Source of the DNA: Bacteroides sp.
Lineage (GTDB): Bacteria > Bacteroidota > Bacteroidia > Bacteroidales > Muribaculaceae
Direction: 5' to 3'
Assembly (NCBI GenBank): GCA_014801735.1
Contig: JAAVDO010000004.1
Location: forward strand, 26,348-90,347
Length of the DNA: 64,000 nucleotides
Every line of letters starts with the position of its first letter. Position 1 is the first letter of the stretch. Made by a program: the position numbers and the translations under genes. Positions 35,160 through 44,240 of this stretch are shown here, piece after piece. The notes beneath the pieces were generated by a model. It was not told the DNA's origin. It did no database searches and was given only the letters and a program-made list of their open reading frames with translations.

Positions 35160-36353
35160 ATGAAAAAGACCATCACCGCTGCTCTGGCAGCCGCAGGAGT
35201 ACTCCTCCCTTCAGCTTTCGCAAACGCACAGGAAACTGTGGTTGTCGACGAGACCGTTATCACTCAGGAAGTAGAGTGTAAGGATCACTACTCTTCCTCA
35301 TGGCGCGACAACTGGTATCTCCAGCTCGGCGCAGGCATGCAGATCCCCTATACCGACAAGAGCGGCGGGACAGGTACAAAGCATCATATCACCCCCGTAT
35401 ATAATGTGGGCGTCGGCCACTGGTTCTCTCCCTATCTCGGATTCCGTCTGAGCGGAAACTATGGCAAGGTTCACTACGACTACAAAGGCTTTAATTCGAT
35501 GCAGATGGGCAACGTGAACTTCGATCTGCAGTGGGATATGCTCAACAGTCTCGGAGGTGTAAACGCCAACCGCGTGTTCAGTATCATTCCCTACGTAGGT
35601 GTAGGCGGTATGTACACATGGGATCATAAGGGTTATCCAGGCAACATTAGTGACGGCGACGGTCACATCAAGACTCACAACGTGATGCTTCCCGTATCGG
35701 CAGGTGTTCAGTTGCGTCTGCGCCTCTGCAAGTATGTAGACTTCTTCGCCGAAGCACGCAGCATGTGGGTTGCCGACAACTTCAACTCAGTAGCCGTAGG
35801 CGATCCTATCGAGTGCGATTTCAGCGTGATAGGCGGTCTTAGCTTCACATTTGGCGGACGTCAGTTCCAGAAATATAATCCCTGCGACTATCTGTCGTAT
35901 ATCGACGGCCTCAACAATCAGGTCAACAATCTGCGCGGCGAACTCGCCACAACCGCAGCCGCTCTTGCAGCCGCCGAGGCTCAGCTTCCCTGCCCCGAAG
36001 TTACAGAAGCAGTTGTCGTAGAGCAGGCTCCTCTGATGTCAAGCGTTCGTTTCCGCATCAATTCGGCCGTTATCTCTCAGGAAGAGATGGTCAACATCTA
36101 TAACACAGCTCAGTGGATGCAGGCTAATCCCGAAGCAGTGGTTGTAGTTCAGGGCTTCGCCGATAAGGATACCGGTACATCTTCCTACAACATGCAGCTC
36201 TCGCAGCGTCGTTGCCAGGCAGTTGTCGATGCTCTGACAGGTAAGTACGGTATCAATCCCCAGCGTCTGGTTATGAAGGCCAACGGCTCGGATGTTCAGC
36301 CCTATGAGACCAACAACTGGAACCGTATCGTGCTCTTCACCCAGCCCCAGTGA
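35160..36353 (+). CDS. OmpA-family outer-membrane porin
   Basis: The 397 aa protein has a signal peptide (MKKTITAALAAAGVLLPSAFANA), an N-terminal eight-strand-type barrel (WYLQLGAGMQIPY... GLSFTFGGRQF), a short coiled linker (LNNQVNNLRGELATTAAALAAAEAQ) and a C-terminal OmpA peptidoglycan-binding domain (VRFRINSAVISQEEM... YNMQLSQRRCQAVVDALTGKYGI). It ties the outer membrane to peptidoglycan and is likely abundant. The A-rich leader lacks a classic -33/-7 pair. A strong terminator follows. Confidence 0.92.
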   Translation: MKKTITAALAAAGVLLPSAFANAQETVVVDETVITQEVECKDHYSSSWRDNWYLQLGAGMQIPYTDKSGGTGTKHHITPVYNVGVGHWFSPYLGFRLSGNYGKVHYDYKGFNSMQMGNVNFDLQWDMLNSLGGVNANRVFSIIPYVGVGGMYTWDHKGYPGNISDGDGHIKTHNVMLPVSAGVQLRLRLCKYVDFFAEARSMWVADNFNSVAVGDPIECDFSVIGGLSFTFGGRQFQKYNPCDYLSYIDGLNNQVNNLRGELATTAAALAAAEAQLPCPEVTEAVVVEQAPLMSSVRFRINSAVISQEEMVNIYNTAQWMQANPEAVVVVQGFADKDTGTSSYNMQLSQRRCQAVVDALTGKYGINPQRLVMKANGSDVQPYETNNWNRIVLFTQPQ

Positions 36354-36386
36354 TAGTAACATCATCAATCTGATATAATCAATCCC

Positions 36387-36422
36387 GTTTCCGGAGGCTT
36401 TCGCTTCCGGAAACTTTTTTTT
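36387..36422 (+). terminator. Intrinsic terminator of the OmpA gene
   Basis: Arms 36387-36395 and 36406-36414 form a GC-rich stem and are followed by eight T (36415-36422): a textbook terminator. Confidence 0.88.
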
Positions 36423-36484
36423 CAAACAATTCGGGCGCCGCGGATGTTATTAATCCATATACAACCTCCTCCCGATTGAAACTT

Positions 36485-37330
36485 ATGAAAAAGTCATTAT
36501 TCTCAGCATTGATTCTGAGCGGCACACTTCTTGTGGCCGCCTCAGGTTGCGTAAGCAACAAAAAGTATGCGGCGCTTCAGAGCCGTTATGATGCACTGCA
36601 GTCCGATTACAATTCGCAGCAGGTTTCGCTTGCCGAGAGCCGTACAGGAGGCAAAAGCCTTCAGGAGCAGCTCGATCAGGCCCGCAAGCAGAATGAGCAG
36701 CTTAAAGAGGCACTGAGTAGAGCGATGGACCAGAATAGTCAGGGCAACGCCAATATCTCGAAACTCGTAGATGAAATCAATTCATCCAACAAGTATATTC
36801 AGCAACTTGTGGACGCCAAGTCGAAGAGCGACTCTCTCAATATGGTTCTGACCAACCGCCTCACCCGATCGCTCAGCACTTCCGAACTTCAGGATGTTGA
36901 TGTAAAGGTTCTGAAGGGTGTGGTTTATATCTCGTTGGCCGACAATATGCTGTTTAAGTCGGGCAGTTACGATATCAATCCTGCGGCTATGGATATCCTT
37001 AGCAAAATCGCAAAGATCATTAAGGACTACAATAATTATGATGTGCTCGTAGAGGGTAACACCGACAATGTTCCTATCTCGAAGCCTAACATCCGCAACA
37101 ACTGGGACCTCTCGGCACTGCGTGCAAGTTCGGTCGTTCAGGTGCTTCAGAACAAGTTTGATGTTGATCCGGCACGGCTTACCGCCGGTGGTCGCGGTGA
37201 ATACAATCCTATCGCAACCAATTCGACTGCCGACGGCCGTCAGCAGAACCGCCGCACTCAGATCATCATAACTCCGACACTGACCCAGTTTATGGATCTT
37301 ATCGATAAAGCTCCTGATACCGGAAACTGA
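36485..37330 (+). CDS. OmpA-family lipoprotein with coiled-coil stalk
   Basis: I chose ATG 36485 (MKKSLFSALILSG). The 281 aa protein has a lipobox (LLVAASGC), a long coiled coil (residues ~30-100, with QSRYDALQSDYNSQQ and EQLDQARKQNEQLKEAL) and a C-terminal OmpA domain (EGNTDNVPISKP... NWDLSALRASSVVQVLQ... AGGRGEYNPIATN). It resembles Pal-type anchors that bind peptidoglycan while attached to the outer membrane. It follows the larger OmpA gene but is separated by its terminator. Its own end is the hairpin at 37366-37407. Confidence 0.88.
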   Translation: MKKSLFSALILSGTLLVAASGCVSNKKYAALQSRYDALQSDYNSQQVSLAESRTGGKSLQEQLDQARKQNEQLKEALSRAMDQNSQGNANISKLVDEINSSNKYIQQLVDAKSKSDSLNMVLTNRLTRSLSTSELQDVDVKVLKGVVYISLADNMLFKSGSYDINPAAMDILSKIAKIIKDYNNYDVLVEGNTDNVPISKPNIRNNWDLSALRASSVVQVLQNKFDVDPARLTAGGRGEYNPIATNSTADGRQQNRRTQIIITPTLTQFMDLIDKAPDTGN

Positions 37331-37361
37331 TCACACAGTCCGAAAAGGGTAAAAAAAAATC

Positions 37362-37391
37362 TTTGAAACAGGTTTGGATTAGCTATCTTTG
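37362..37391 (+). promoter_or_regulatory. Promoter of the sulfatase gene, embedded in a hairpin
   Basis: TTTG (37362-37365), an 18-bp spacer and TATCTTTG (37384-37391) fit the Bacteroidetes promoter. The -7 box lies in the loop of the next hairpin. The start point would fall near 37398, 23 nt before the sulfatase ATG. Confidence 0.6.
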
Positions 37392-37407
37392 CAATCCAAA
37401 CCTGTTT
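37366..37407 (+). terminator. Intrinsic terminator of the OmpA lipoprotein gene
   Basis: Arms 37366-37380 and 37393-37407 are a perfect 15-bp inverted repeat with a 12-nt loop, followed by T (37405-37409). It can terminate transcription of the gene ending at 37330. Its DNA also carries the -7 box of the next gene. Confidence 0.75.
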
Positions 37408-37420
37408 TTCTACGTATAAA

Positions 37421-38974
37421 ATGCGCTTACAATACCTATCATTAGCGGCGATGAGCGCCGTTACTGCCACAACTGCTTCCGCGGCTGAAAGCGTTGACAC
37501 TACCGACACAAGGCCCGACATAATTCTGTTTATGGTCGACGATATGGGATGGCAGGATACATCGCTCCCTTTTGCAAGCGACACAACTGCCTACAACCGC
37601 ATGTTTAGCACGCCAAATATGGAACGCCTTGCCCGCCAGGGCATGAAGTTCACGCAGGCTTATGCATGCGCAATAAGTTCGCCTACCAGATGCAGTCTTA
37701 TCACCGGAGCCAATAATGCCCGTCACCGTGTCACGAACTGGACGCTGCAGCGTGACAAGTCGACCGACGATTCTATACCGGGAGTGATACTTCCCGACTG
37801 GAACTGGAACGGAGTAGCTCAATCGGGGGGTGTGGATCACACCTACCTTGGGCAGTCGTTTGTCGATCTTCTGCGACAGTCAGGTTATCATACTATCCAT
37901 GTTGGCAAGGCCCACTTCGGTGCAATCAATACTCCCGGCGAGAATCCCGCACACTGGGGTTTCGAGACAAACATTGCCGGACACGCCGGTGGAGGTCTGG
38001 CTACATACCTGAGTGAAAACAATTTCGGCCATAGGCCTGACGGCACCGCCTATTCGCTGCTGGCTATACCGGGACTGGAGAAGTATTGGGGCACCGGAAT
38101 ATTCGCAACCGAAGCTCTGACGCGCGAAGCTCTTAAGGAGATCGACAGGGCGGTGGCCTACGAACAGCCGTATTTCCTCTACATGTCGCATTATGCCGTG
38201 CATATACCGATTGACCGCGATATGCGTTTCTACGACGACTATATAGCCCGGGGATATACTCCGAAAGAGGCTGCCTATGCCTCGCTTGTCGAGGGAATGG
38301 ACAAGAGTCTCGGTGATATTCTTGACAAGGTGGAGCAGTCGGGACGTGCTGACCGCACTATCGTGATATTTATGAGCGACAACGGTGGGCTTGCCTCGCA
38401 GCCCGAATGGCGCGACGGTGAGATATATACTCAGAACTCACCTTTGCGTAGCGGTAAGGGCTCACTGCTCGAAGGTGGTATCCGTGAGCCCATGATAGTG
38501 AAATGGCCCGGAGTGACGGAGCCTGGAAGCGAGTGTGGCGATTACCTTATGATCGAGGATTTCTATCCGACGATTCTTGAGATGGCGGGAGTGGAGTTCA
38601 CCCCCGAGGAGGATAAACCGATCGACGGTTTTTCGTTTGTCAATATGCTTAAGGGTGAGCCCATGGCTGATCCCGAGCGTGAGATTGTGTGGAATTTCCC
38701 AAATATCTGGGGAAACGAAGGCCCGGGCATAAACCTCAACACCGCTTTGCGGCGCGGAAGCTATAAGCTGATATACAATTATGTGACCGGAGATAAGGAA
38801 CTGTATGATATACCGGCGGATATCTCCGAGACGAAAAATCTTGCGGCTGAATTGCCTGAGGTCACTGCGTTTATGTCGCAGCGTCTTGGCGAAAGACTGA
38901 GGGAGATGAATGCCCAGCGTCCGGTTGATGCCACCACCGGCCAACCTTTCCCGTGGCCCGATGAAAAACGCTGA
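37421..38974 (+). CDS. Secreted Ser-type sulfatase
   Basis: The 517 aa family S1 sulfatase has a signal peptide (MRLQYLSLAAMSAVTATTASA), a metal-binding LFMVDDMGWQD, and the formylglycine motif S-x-P-x-R at SSPTR (Ser86), followed by CSLITG. A Ser at this place needs the anaerobic maturase (anSME), usual in Bacteroidetes. FMSDNGG and the C-terminal KELYDIPADISETKNL are also typical. It removes sulfate from glycans or small sulfate esters; the substrate is not predictable here. No sulfatase maturase lies in the window. Confidence 0.93.
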   Translation: MRLQYLSLAAMSAVTATTASAAESVDTTDTRPDIILFMVDDMGWQDTSLPFASDTTAYNRMFSTPNMERLARQGMKFTQAYACAISSPTRCSLITGANNARHRVTNWTLQRDKSTDDSIPGVILPDWNWNGVAQSGGVDHTYLGQSFVDLLRQSGYHTIHVGKAHFGAINTPGENPAHWGFETNIAGHAGGGLATYLSENNFGHRPDGTAYSLLAIPGLEKYWGTGIFATEALTREALKEIDRAVAYEQPYFLYMSHYAVHIPIDRDMRFYDDYIARGYTPKEAAYASLVEGMDKSLGDILDKVEQSGRADRTIVIFMSDNGGLASQPEWRDGEIYTQNSPLRSGKGSLLEGGIREPMIVKWPGVTEPGSECGDYLMIEDFYPTILEMAGVEFTPEEDKPIDGFSFVNMLKGEPMADPEREIVWNFPNIWGNEGPGINLNTALRRGSYKLIYNYVTGDKELYDIPADISETKNLAAELPEVTAFMSQRLGERLREMNAQRPVDATTGQPFPWPDEKR

Positions 38975-38983
38975 AATAGCTAT

Positions 38984-39046
38984 CGTAATAAGAGTGATCC
39001 CCGGAGTTCTTAACAAGTACAGACTCCGGGGATCACTCTTATTACG
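38984..39046. terminator. Bidirectional terminator between sulfatase and sdaA
   Basis: A perfect 24-bp inverted repeat (arms 38984-39007 and 39023-39046) with a 15-nt loop lies between two convergent genes. Confidence 0.82.
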
Positions 39047-39060
39047 GGGATTGGTTTGGA

Positions 39061-40266
39061 TCAGGTGGGTTCCCAAGTGCGGGCAAGACCGCCCTCACCG
39101 GTTTCCTTGTAAATCGAGGGGAGGTCGTGGCCGGTCTGTTTCATTACCTCAACCACTCTGTCGAACGAAACACGGTGGGTTCCGTCGGTAAATGTAGAAT
39201 AGATGTTGGAGTCGAGGGCACGTGCGGCTGCGTAGGCGTTGCGCTCGATACACGGAATCTGCACAAGGCCACATACGGGGTCGCAGGTCATTCCCAGATG
39301 ATGTTCCAGACCCATTTCGGCTGCATATTCGATCTGGGCGGGCGATCCGCCGAAAAGTTGGTTGGCTGCGGCGGCAGCCATAGCGCAGGCCACACCTACC
39401 TCACCCTGACATCCGACTTCGGCACCGGCTATCGAGGCATTGTGTTTGACAACATTGCCTATGAGGCCGGCAGTGGCCAGCGCGCGGGTTATGCGTGCCT
39501 CGCTGAAGTCACGGCTTTTCCAGAGGTGATAGAGCACAGCCGGTACAACACCGCAAGATCCGCATGTGGGCGCGGTGACTATCTCGCCGCCCGAAGCATT
39601 TTCCTCACTCACGGCAAGGGCATAGCTGAACACGAGGCCGCGGCTCTGAAGGTTGGTCTTATAACCGGAAGCACGAACATTGTAGGTGGCTGCACGGCGG
39701 GTGAGACCGAGCGGACCGGGCAACACGCCTTCACTGTCGAGACCCCGCTCTACAGCGGCACGCATCACGCGCCATACTTCGCTCAGATAGTCCCAAATCT
39801 CCGGACCTTCGCACTGTTCTACGTATTCCCAATAGGTCTTGCCGGTCTTTTTACACCACTCAAGTATCTCACTGAGTTTCGACATATCGTAGACATCTGG
39901 TGACTCAAGATCGGAAACACCTTCTTCGGCAAGCTGACCGCCGCCTACACTATAGATTGTACGGGTGTCGGTGACATTGCCCTTGCTGTCGAGAGCTTCA
40001 TATTTCATACCATTGGGATGAAACGGCAGGAATATTGTGGGTTCCCATACTATTTCGGTAGGCGAAACGGGAGTCATACTTTCAAGAATGGCCTGGTCGG
40101 TAAGGTGGCCTCTGCCTGTTGCGGCAAGCGAACCGTAGAGCGTCACTCTGAATGATGCTGCATCCTTATGGCTTTCGGCAAAATCTTTAGCAGCCCGACG
40201 AGGACCCATAGTGTGGCTTGACGAGGGGCCTGTGCCTATTCTGTAGAGTTCTTTGATTGATTTCAT
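39061..40266 (-). CDS. sdaA: L-serine ammonia-lyase (iron-sulfur, single-chain)
   Basis: This enzyme deaminates L-serine to pyruvate with a [4Fe-4S] cluster. The 401 aa protein has both domains in one chain: the N-terminal beta domain with GPSSSHTMGPRRAAKDF, and the C-terminal alpha domain with cluster cysteines in APTCGSCGVVPA, the GCQGEVGVACAMAAAA block and MTCDPVCGLVQIPCIERNA. The N-terminus starts directly at MKSIKELYRIGTGPSSSH, as expected. Confidence 0.94.
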   Translation of the reverse strand: MKSIKELYRIGTGPSSSHTMGPRRAAKDFAESHKDAASFRVTLYGSLAATGRGHLTDQAILESMTPVSPTEIVWEPTIFLPFHPNGMKYEALDSKGNVTDTRTIYSVGGGQLAEEGVSDLESPDVYDMSKLSEILEWCKKTGKTYWEYVEQCEGPEIWDYLSEVWRVMRAAVERGLDSEGVLPGPLGLTRRAATYNVRASGYKTNLQSRGLVFSYALAVSEENASGGEIVTAPTCGSCGVVPAVLYHLWKSRDFSEARITRALATAGLIGNVVKHNASIAGAEVGCQGEVGVACAMAAAAANQLFGGSPAQIEYAAEMGLEHHLGMTCDPVCGLVQIPCIERNAYAAARALDSNIYSTFTDGTHRVSFDRVVEVMKQTGHDLPSIYKETGEGGLARTWEPT

Positions 40267-40308
40267 GGTTGGATTGGCAATATGGCTTATCTGAAAACTG
40301 ATATTTGA

Positions 40309-40352
40309 AACGGCCCGGCCTGCGGCGACTTTCGCTCGCTGGCCGGGCCGTT
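40309..40352 (-). terminator. Terminator after the PpiD-like gene
   Basis: Arms 40309-40320 and 40341-40352 pair perfectly over 12 GC-rich bp. It lies between the stop at 40373 and the start of sdaA on the same strand. Confidence 0.6.
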
Positions 40353-40372
40353 ATGAGTGGTGATGGGCCCGA

Positions 40373-42442
40373 TTAGTCGCGGAAGAACTTCATCAGACGG
40401 TTGTCAACTTTCTTGTTGCCCTGAAGGATCATTGTCAGTGCATTTCCGAGCATTGCTGCTCCACGTGTGCGGTTGTAATTCTGGGCGCTTTCAGCGTAGC
40501 TGTAGGGGCGACCCTCAGAATCAACGTCGATCACCTGAAGCACGATTACCGAGTTGTTGCCCTGAAGGGGACCGACGGTCTGACCCTTCTGTGCTACTGC
40601 TACATTACCAAGAACCTCGCTGTCGTTGTAACCGAGACCGACGATCATGGGCTGCCCGAATGTCACGTTGGTCGTGTCGATCGATGCATCCATAAGTTGC
40701 GAGTAGCCGGCCACGTCGTTTGCTTTACCTTTATATTCCTCAATAAGCTTGGCAGCCTTGTTGTTGTTCATGGCCTCAAGAACGAGGTTCTGACGGATCT
40801 GAGGATCGGTAGCGGGCAGATAGTTTTTGTAGATATCGTTGAGTGCGACAGCTACGAACTGACCGCTCTGAATGTCGCCGAACACAGGGCTTACCTGTCC
40901 CTTCTTGGCTTCAAGAGCCCAGCGGATGGCACTGCGGGTGTCTTCCATTCTGCCGATCTGAGGAGTTGATACGCTCACATATGCGGGAACCGAAGTGTAG
41001 CCCGACTTGGCTGCGTTCTCTTCAAAGAGGGCCGCTGTGTTGTTGGTGCGGACAAAATCGCGAAGTTCGCTTTCAATCTTATTGATGGTTGCATTGCTCG
41101 GTTCGGCGCTGTAGCTGACAACTGCCATGTCGACAACGCTTACCGGCTGCTTGCGGCTGCGGACGCGGAACACGCGGGCACCCTGTGCAACTGCCGATGT
41201 ATCGGGAGTGAACCATGTGCCGATCGAGCTACCGATAAGGTGGCTGCGGAGTTCGGCCATCTGGGGATTGCTGAGCTGAACCCAGATGCTGTCCTGCGAC
41301 TGCATCTCGCCGGTTGCCTCGGCTATCGTCATGCGTCCGGCGTTGAGGGCGGCGATCACTGAGTCGGCGTGTGCTTTGGTGCCGGCTACCATTGCGAAGT
41401 CCATGCATACAGAGTCGGTCTCAATGCTGCGGTCAAGAAGTTTGGCCAGGGTATATTCATTGCCGATGTGGCTTATGATCTCGGCCGAACCGATTTTTGC
41501 GGAATCGGCAAACGAGCGCAGACCCTTGTCGGTCAGGGCTGATGCAGGAATACGGTTGCGGTTAACAACGAAGTCGGTCATTTCGGCCAGACCGTCGGTG
41601 CTTGGCTGATTGAGCAGGGCGATCTTGGCGTCGCCGACACGGCTTTCGGCCTCTGCAAGATCTTGCTTAGAGGGTGCGATGCTCACAGCTATATAGCTGA
41701 TCGCACGCTGTTCCTCGGGCAGACGGTAAAGCTCTTTCTGCGATGCCCAGACGGATTCGATCTGAGCGTCGGTGGGTTTGAACTCGTCGTCGGCCAGGCT
41801 GCTGTAGTCTTTCTTGGCGTAGGTAACCTTCGAGGTGGTTGCGTTTTCCTCGTAGATTGCTTTTGCATCAAGATCGTTGGCGGTGATGGCACCGTTGAAG
41901 AGTGTAGCGAATTTCTGCTGGAGGAGCGACTGTTCCATCTGATCCTCGAGTGATTTCCAGAGCTGACGGAACTGTGCCGATGTAGCTGCGTCAAGGTTGT
42001 ATTTGGCAGGGTTGGTGGCTATGTCACAGAGCTGCTGGGCGCTTTCAAGGCCATACTGCTGCTGAACGAACATATTCACATACTGCGCTCCGGGACCCAT
42101 CAGAGCGTTTGTGAGCTCTTCGGTTGTAACTGTCAGACCCAGTTTCGATATCTCTTTGTTCATCAGAGCCTCGCTTACCATCTGGCTGAGCACCTGCTCC
42201 TGAAGAACAGCTCCGTCAACCTTCTGTCCGGTCTGCTGAAGCTGCTGGCTGGCCTGCTCGAGACGCTGCTGGAACTGCTGGATATCTATTGATTCGCCGT
42301 CGACTTTCGCCACTGTTGTGCCTGTGCCGAAAAGTGTATGGCCAGAATTGAAGAAGTCACCGACTACGAAGGCCAAAAGGGCCAGGCCGATGATCATAAG
42401 CAGAAGCACTGAGTGGCTTCTGATTTTCTCTAATGTTGCCAT
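40373..42442 (-). CDS. PpiD/SurA-like periplasmic peptidyl-prolyl isomerase
   Basis: The 689 aa protein begins MATLEKIRSHSVLLLMIIGLALLAFVVGDF, a single N-terminal membrane anchor, followed by a SurA_N-type helical chaperone region rich in Gln (QQFQQRLEQASQQLQQTG) and a large periplasmic part in which parvulin-type PPIase segments are expected. It ends in TMILQGNKKVDNRLMKFFRD. It likely folds outer-membrane proteins. I chose ATG 42442; 16 upstream codons are open but lack the family pattern. In Bacteroidetes this PpiD form is standard. Confidence 0.87.
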   Translation of the reverse strand: MATLEKIRSHSVLLLMIIGLALLAFVVGDFFNSGHTLFGTGTTVAKVDGESIDIQQFQQRLEQASQQLQQTGQKVDGAVLQEQVLSQMVSEALMNKEISKLGLTVTTEELTNALMGPGAQYVNMFVQQQYGLESAQQLCDIATNPAKYNLDAATSAQFRQLWKSLEDQMEQSLLQQKFATLFNGAITANDLDAKAIYEENATTSKVTYAKKDYSSLADDEFKPTDAQIESVWASQKELYRLPEEQRAISYIAVSIAPSKQDLAEAESRVGDAKIALLNQPSTDGLAEMTDFVVNRNRIPASALTDKGLRSFADSAKIGSAEIISHIGNEYTLAKLLDRSIETDSVCMDFAMVAGTKAHADSVIAALNAGRMTIAEATGEMQSQDSIWVQLSNPQMAELRSHLIGSSIGTWFTPDTSAVAQGARVFRVRSRKQPVSVVDMAVVSYSAEPSNATINKIESELRDFVRTNNTAALFEENAAKSGYTSVPAYVSVSTPQIGRMEDTRSAIRWALEAKKGQVSPVFGDIQSGQFVAVALNDIYKNYLPATDPQIRQNLVLEAMNNNKAAKLIEEYKGKANDVAGYSQLMDASIDTTNVTFGQPMIVGLGYNDSEVLGNVAVAQKGQTVGPLQGNNSVIVLQVIDVDSEGRPYSYAESAQNYNRTRGAAMLGNALTMILQGNKKVDNRLMKFFRD

Positions 42443-42534
42443 TGTGATATTTTGGTTGCGTTTTTTGTTGCTGATTGATCGGCTGTTCATGCCGGATGCC
42501 GCCCCCGTCGGGACGACACCGCAGTTTTAGCGCA

Positions 42535-42566
42535 CAAAGATAATGATTTCCGTTGTATGTGCCAAA
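42535..42566 (-). promoter_or_regulatory. Promoter of the PpiD-like gene
   Basis: Minus strand TTTG (42563-42566), 20-bp spacer, TATCTTTG (42535-42542). Start point near 42528. Confidence 0.65.
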
Positions 42567-42569
42567 TTT

Positions 42570-43886
42570 TCACAAACCAAACACCTCTCTGACTTCATCC
42601 ACTTTGTCGAGTTCCTCCCAGGGGAAGAGTTTCACCTCGATTTCCTTTGCGCCCTCATAGCGCGAGGTAAACTTCTTCACAATGGTCTCGGGAGTGCGGC
42701 CAACATGTCCGTAGGCTGCTGTCTCCTGATAGATGGGAGTGCGGAGCTTGAAGCGCTCTACAATTTCGGCAGGCTTCATGGGAAATATTCCGGCGATCTT
42801 GCGCGAGATCTCACCGTCGGTCATATCCACATGAGAGGTTCCGCGTGTGTCAACCGTCAGACTCACGGGAGCAGCCTTGCCGATAGCGTAGGCAACCTGC
42901 ACAAGCACTTCGTCGGCCACGCCTGCGGCCACAAGATTCTTGGCAATGTGGCGTGCGGCATAGGCAGCCGAACGGTCAACCTTCGACGGATCCTTGCCCG
43001 AAAAAGCGCCGCCTCCGTGAGCGCCGCGACCGCCATAGGTGTCGACGATTATCTTTCGGCCTGTTAGGCCGGTGTCGCCGTGTGGGCCACCGATCACGAA
43101 TTTACCCGTAGGATTCACAAGTAGATCAACATCGTCGGCAATCAGAGATGCTACAGCCGGATCGAGCTGCGCCTTCACGCGGGGCAACAATACTTTTCTG
43201 ACATCGGTCTCTATAGTCTGCTGCATTATCCTGTCGGCGCTGTTCTGGTCTAACGATCCGATAGGAGTGATAAATTCATCGTGCTGAGTGGAAACCACGA
43301 TCGTTTTTACGGCAACCGGTTTTCCGCAGGCGGTATATTCAACCGTAACCTGGCTTTTGGAATCGGGACGCAGGTAGCTCCTCACGTGGCCGTGAGCATC
43401 GGTGTAAGTCATATCCTTGCCTTCGCGGCGAATGTCGGCGAGCGTCCGCATCAGCAGATGGCTCAGATGAAGGGGGAGGGGCATGTAGCTTTCGGTCTCG
43501 CGGCAGGCGTAGCCGAACATCATGCCCTGGTCGCCGGCACCTTGTTCGGCATCGGGCTCTGTGCGGTCAACACCGCGGTTAATGTCGGGGCTCTGTTCGT
43601 GGATAGCCGAGAGAATACCACACGATGCCGCGTCAAACTGAAGCTCGCTGCGGTCATAACCTATGCGCTTGATCACGCCTCTGACTACCTTGGGGATATC
43701 TATATAAGCATTGCTCTTGACCTCGCCCGCAACCACAACCTGGCCGGTTGTGACAAGTGTCTCGCAAGCTACCTTTGAATTAGGGTCGTGAGCCAGAAAT
43801 GCGTCAAGAATGGCATCGCTGATGGCATCAGCCACTTTGTCGGGATGTCCCTCGCCGACCGATTCAGATGTGAATAGATAGTTCAT
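42570..43886 (-). CDS. metK: S-adenosylmethionine synthetase
   Basis: MetK makes SAM from methionine and ATP. The 438 aa protein has the signature blocks [20 protein letters not shown] at the N-terminus, [12 protein letters not shown], and [20 protein letters not shown] (P-loop-like) near residue 275. It is longer than E. coli MetK (384 aa), as is usual in Bacteroidetes. It is preceded by a ~200-nt structured leader that may sense SAM. Confidence 0.95.
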   Translation of the reverse strand: MNYLFTSESVGEGHPDKVADAISDAILDAFLAHDPNSKVACETLVTTGQVVVAGEVKSNAYIDIPKVVRGVIKRIGYDRSELQFDAASCGILSAIHEQSPDINRGVDRTEPDAEQGAGDQGMMFGYACRETESYMPLPLHLSHLLMRTLADIRREGKDMTYTDAHGHVRSYLRPDSKSQVTVEYTACGKPVAVKTIVVSTQHDEFITPIGSLDQNSADRIMQQTIETDVRKVLLPRVKAQLDPAVASLIADDVDLLVNPTGKFVIGGPHGDTGLTGRKIIVDTYGGRGAHGGGAFSGKDPSKVDRSAAYAARHIAKNLVAAGVADEVLVQVAYAIGKAAPVSLTVDTRGTSHVDMTDGEISRKIAGIFPMKPAEIVERFKLRTPIYQETAAYGHVGRTPETIVKKFTSRYEGAKEIEVKLFPWEELDKVDEVREVFGL

Positions 43887-43920
43887 TACAATTTTTTATG
43901 TGGGTCATAAACGATAAACA

Positions 43921-43957
43921 GAACCGCAGTGCAGGCATGTAGCCGGGGCTGCGGTTC
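43921..43957 (-). promoter_or_regulatory. Leader hairpin upstream of metK
   Basis: A 9-bp stem (43921-43929 with 43949-43957) lies 35 nt before the metK ATG and is followed on the minus strand by a loose T-rich stretch. It could be the expression platform (weak terminator) of the leader below. Confidence 0.4.
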
Positions 43958-44012
43958 CGTTGTGATATTTTCTGAGAATTTGTAACCGGTCAACCCGTCA
44001 GAGGAGCGCCCG

Positions 44013-44090
44013 GTTGCAGTTTTAGCATTTGTTTCAGAGCAGGATCGGCGACCCGGCCCTCAGTGGTTGCAAGCAGCCAAATTTTTCCAC
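44013..44090 (-). ncRNA. Candidate SAM-sensing leader (SAM-II/SAM-V-like core) of metK
   Basis: Read on the minus strand from the predicted start, the leader contains AAATTTGG, then GCTTGCAACCAC, a stem-loop (GGGTC/GATCC), then AAATGCTAAAAC. From memory this order of blocks, with AAAUGCUAAAA after a pyrimidine/CAACC element, recalls pseudoknotted SAM-II/SAM-V aptamers, and the gene downstream is metK. This is pattern recognition, not a model match. The whole gap 43887-44240 has no protein gene. Confidence 0.4.
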
Positions 44091-44096
44091 TGGGCG

Positions 44097-44127
44097 CAAA
44101 GGTACGCATTTAGTCGGAGATGGCCAA
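44097..44127 (-). promoter_or_regulatory. Promoter of metK
   Basis: Minus strand TTGG (44124-44127), 19-bp spacer, TACCTTTG (44097-44104). The start point near 44090 gives an unusually long leader of about 200 nt. A divergent TAACTTTG at 44190-44197 may serve the next rightward gene. Confidence 0.6.
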
Positions 44128-44240
44128 CTCTGCAATCGTGAATTCCTAAAAAAATCATAATTATTTCGGGATAATTCATGATTGATGCCTAACTTTGTAA
44201 TAATTTAGATGAGAATTACACAATCCATCTATTTTTCTAA

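Noticed and set aside
37366..37407. Invertible promoter (phase-switch inverted repeats)
   Set aside because: The 15-bp arms are only 12 bp apart, too close for known Bacteroidales invertible promoters; terminator plus -7 box explains it better.
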